This document shows positions 63,643 to 64,000 of a stretch of DNA of 64,000 nt, in pieces. Within the stretch, counting starts at the first letter, position 1. Each line of letters begins with the position of its first letter. This stretch comes from Dictyostelium firmibasis (taxonomy: Eukaryota; Evosea; Eumycetozoa; Dictyosteliales; Dictyosteliaceae), in NCBI GenBank assembly GCA_036169595.1, contig CM069770.1, forward strand, positions 314,501-378,500, written 5' to 3'. Under the pieces are notes generated by a model. The model searched no databases. It was not told the DNA's origin and saw only the letters and a program-made list of their open reading frames with translations. Made by a program: the position numbers and the translations under genes.

Positions 63643-64000
63643 AAAATTAAAATTAAAACAACATAACCCCCCTTTACCATTAATCAATTATCAAAAAATA
63701 ATAATAATAAAACTAATAATAATAATAATTTCTTTAAATAATTATTCAATAACAAAATATATATATAAAAACAAAACAAACATTTAAATCATTTTTGTTT
63801 TTACATTTTTTTAAAAAAAAAAAAAAAAATTAAAAAAAAAAATTAAAAAAAAAATTAAAAAAAAATACTTTTAAAATTCTATTTTTTTTAAATTTTATTT
63901 TATTTTAAATTTATCGCAAGGTGTGCTTAATTTTTTACACTTTAAAATTTTTTTTTTATAAAAAAACATAAATCAAAAAAACTCAACAAATATCAAAAAT
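59831..64000. promoter_or_regulatory. Long gene-free region with C/G-run and CA-rich motifs
   Basis: I find no supportable coding frame in about 4.2 kb. Repeated short motifs with core (A/T)ACCCCC or its reverse occur at 60795, 61111, 61175-61187, 62891-62902 and 63664-63678. CA-rich blocks lie at about 60430-60465, 61205-61225 and 62318-62420 (CACACACCCAAAC, TTTACACACCC). A TAA array lies at about 62688-62741. A G/C-richer block at 63560-63600 contains GAGCGCGAAAAACAACACTC. Such CA/G-box clusters resemble GBF-type elements of developmental promoters (family knowledge), so a regulated gene may start beyond the right edge. This is inference. Confidence 0.45.
62688..62741. repeat. (TAA)n microsatellite
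   Basis: About 18 TAA units in the gene-free right end, with no coding frame attached. Confidence 0.9.

Overview
The window is nuclear DNA of a social amoeba, almost certainly Dictyostelium discoideum or a very close relative. The evidence is extreme A+T content between genes, long A and T runs, short introns with GTAAGT/GTATGT donors and bare AG acceptors, AAT/TTA trinucleotide arrays, poly-Asn and poly-Gln tracts, heavy use of A/T-ending codons, FNIP repeats, and large reducing type I polyketide synthases. I see no tRNA, rRNA, CRISPR array or recognisable retroelement.

Layout. (1) 1-20633: two tandem minus-strand type I polyketide synthase (PKS) genes. The first is cut by the window edge after its acyl carrier region; the second is complete (3042 aa, KS-AT-DH-MT-ER-KR-ACP-reductase). 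The 3.3 kb between them holds a decayed fragment of a third PKS copy, a 290-bp TTA array and other coding-like debris. (2) 21901-30149: a USP14-type proteasomal deubiquitinase (+), then a divergent pair of half-size ABCA transporters (- and +). (3) 30414-38747: COG8 (-), a poly-N/poly-Q protein (-), an MTR3-type exosome subunit (+) and a coiled-coil protein (+). (4) 39119-51940: calnexin (-), MON2 (+), mitochondrial MMAA GTPase (+), DCC1 (-) and Mediator 19 (-). (5) 53028-59830: an FNIP-repeat protein (+), a coding-like relic, a secreted BPI/LBP-type lipid-binding protein (-) and UTP18 (+). (6) 59831-64000: about 4.2 kb without a supported gene, carrying C/G-run and CA-rich motifs that could be the upstream region of a gene beyond the right edge.

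Most genes are unrelated housekeeping functions: proteasome, Golgi tethering and trafficking, RNA processing, ER folding, cobalamin-enzyme maintenance, cohesion and transcription. The accessory part is the left third. There, PKS duplication, decay and repeat expansion are visible, and two ABCA transporters sit just beyond USP14. A metabolite synthesis and transport neighbourhood is possible but is only an inference from proximity. Exon coordinates below were worked out by hand from reading phase, splice dinucleotides and remembered family similarity; no alignment was run.
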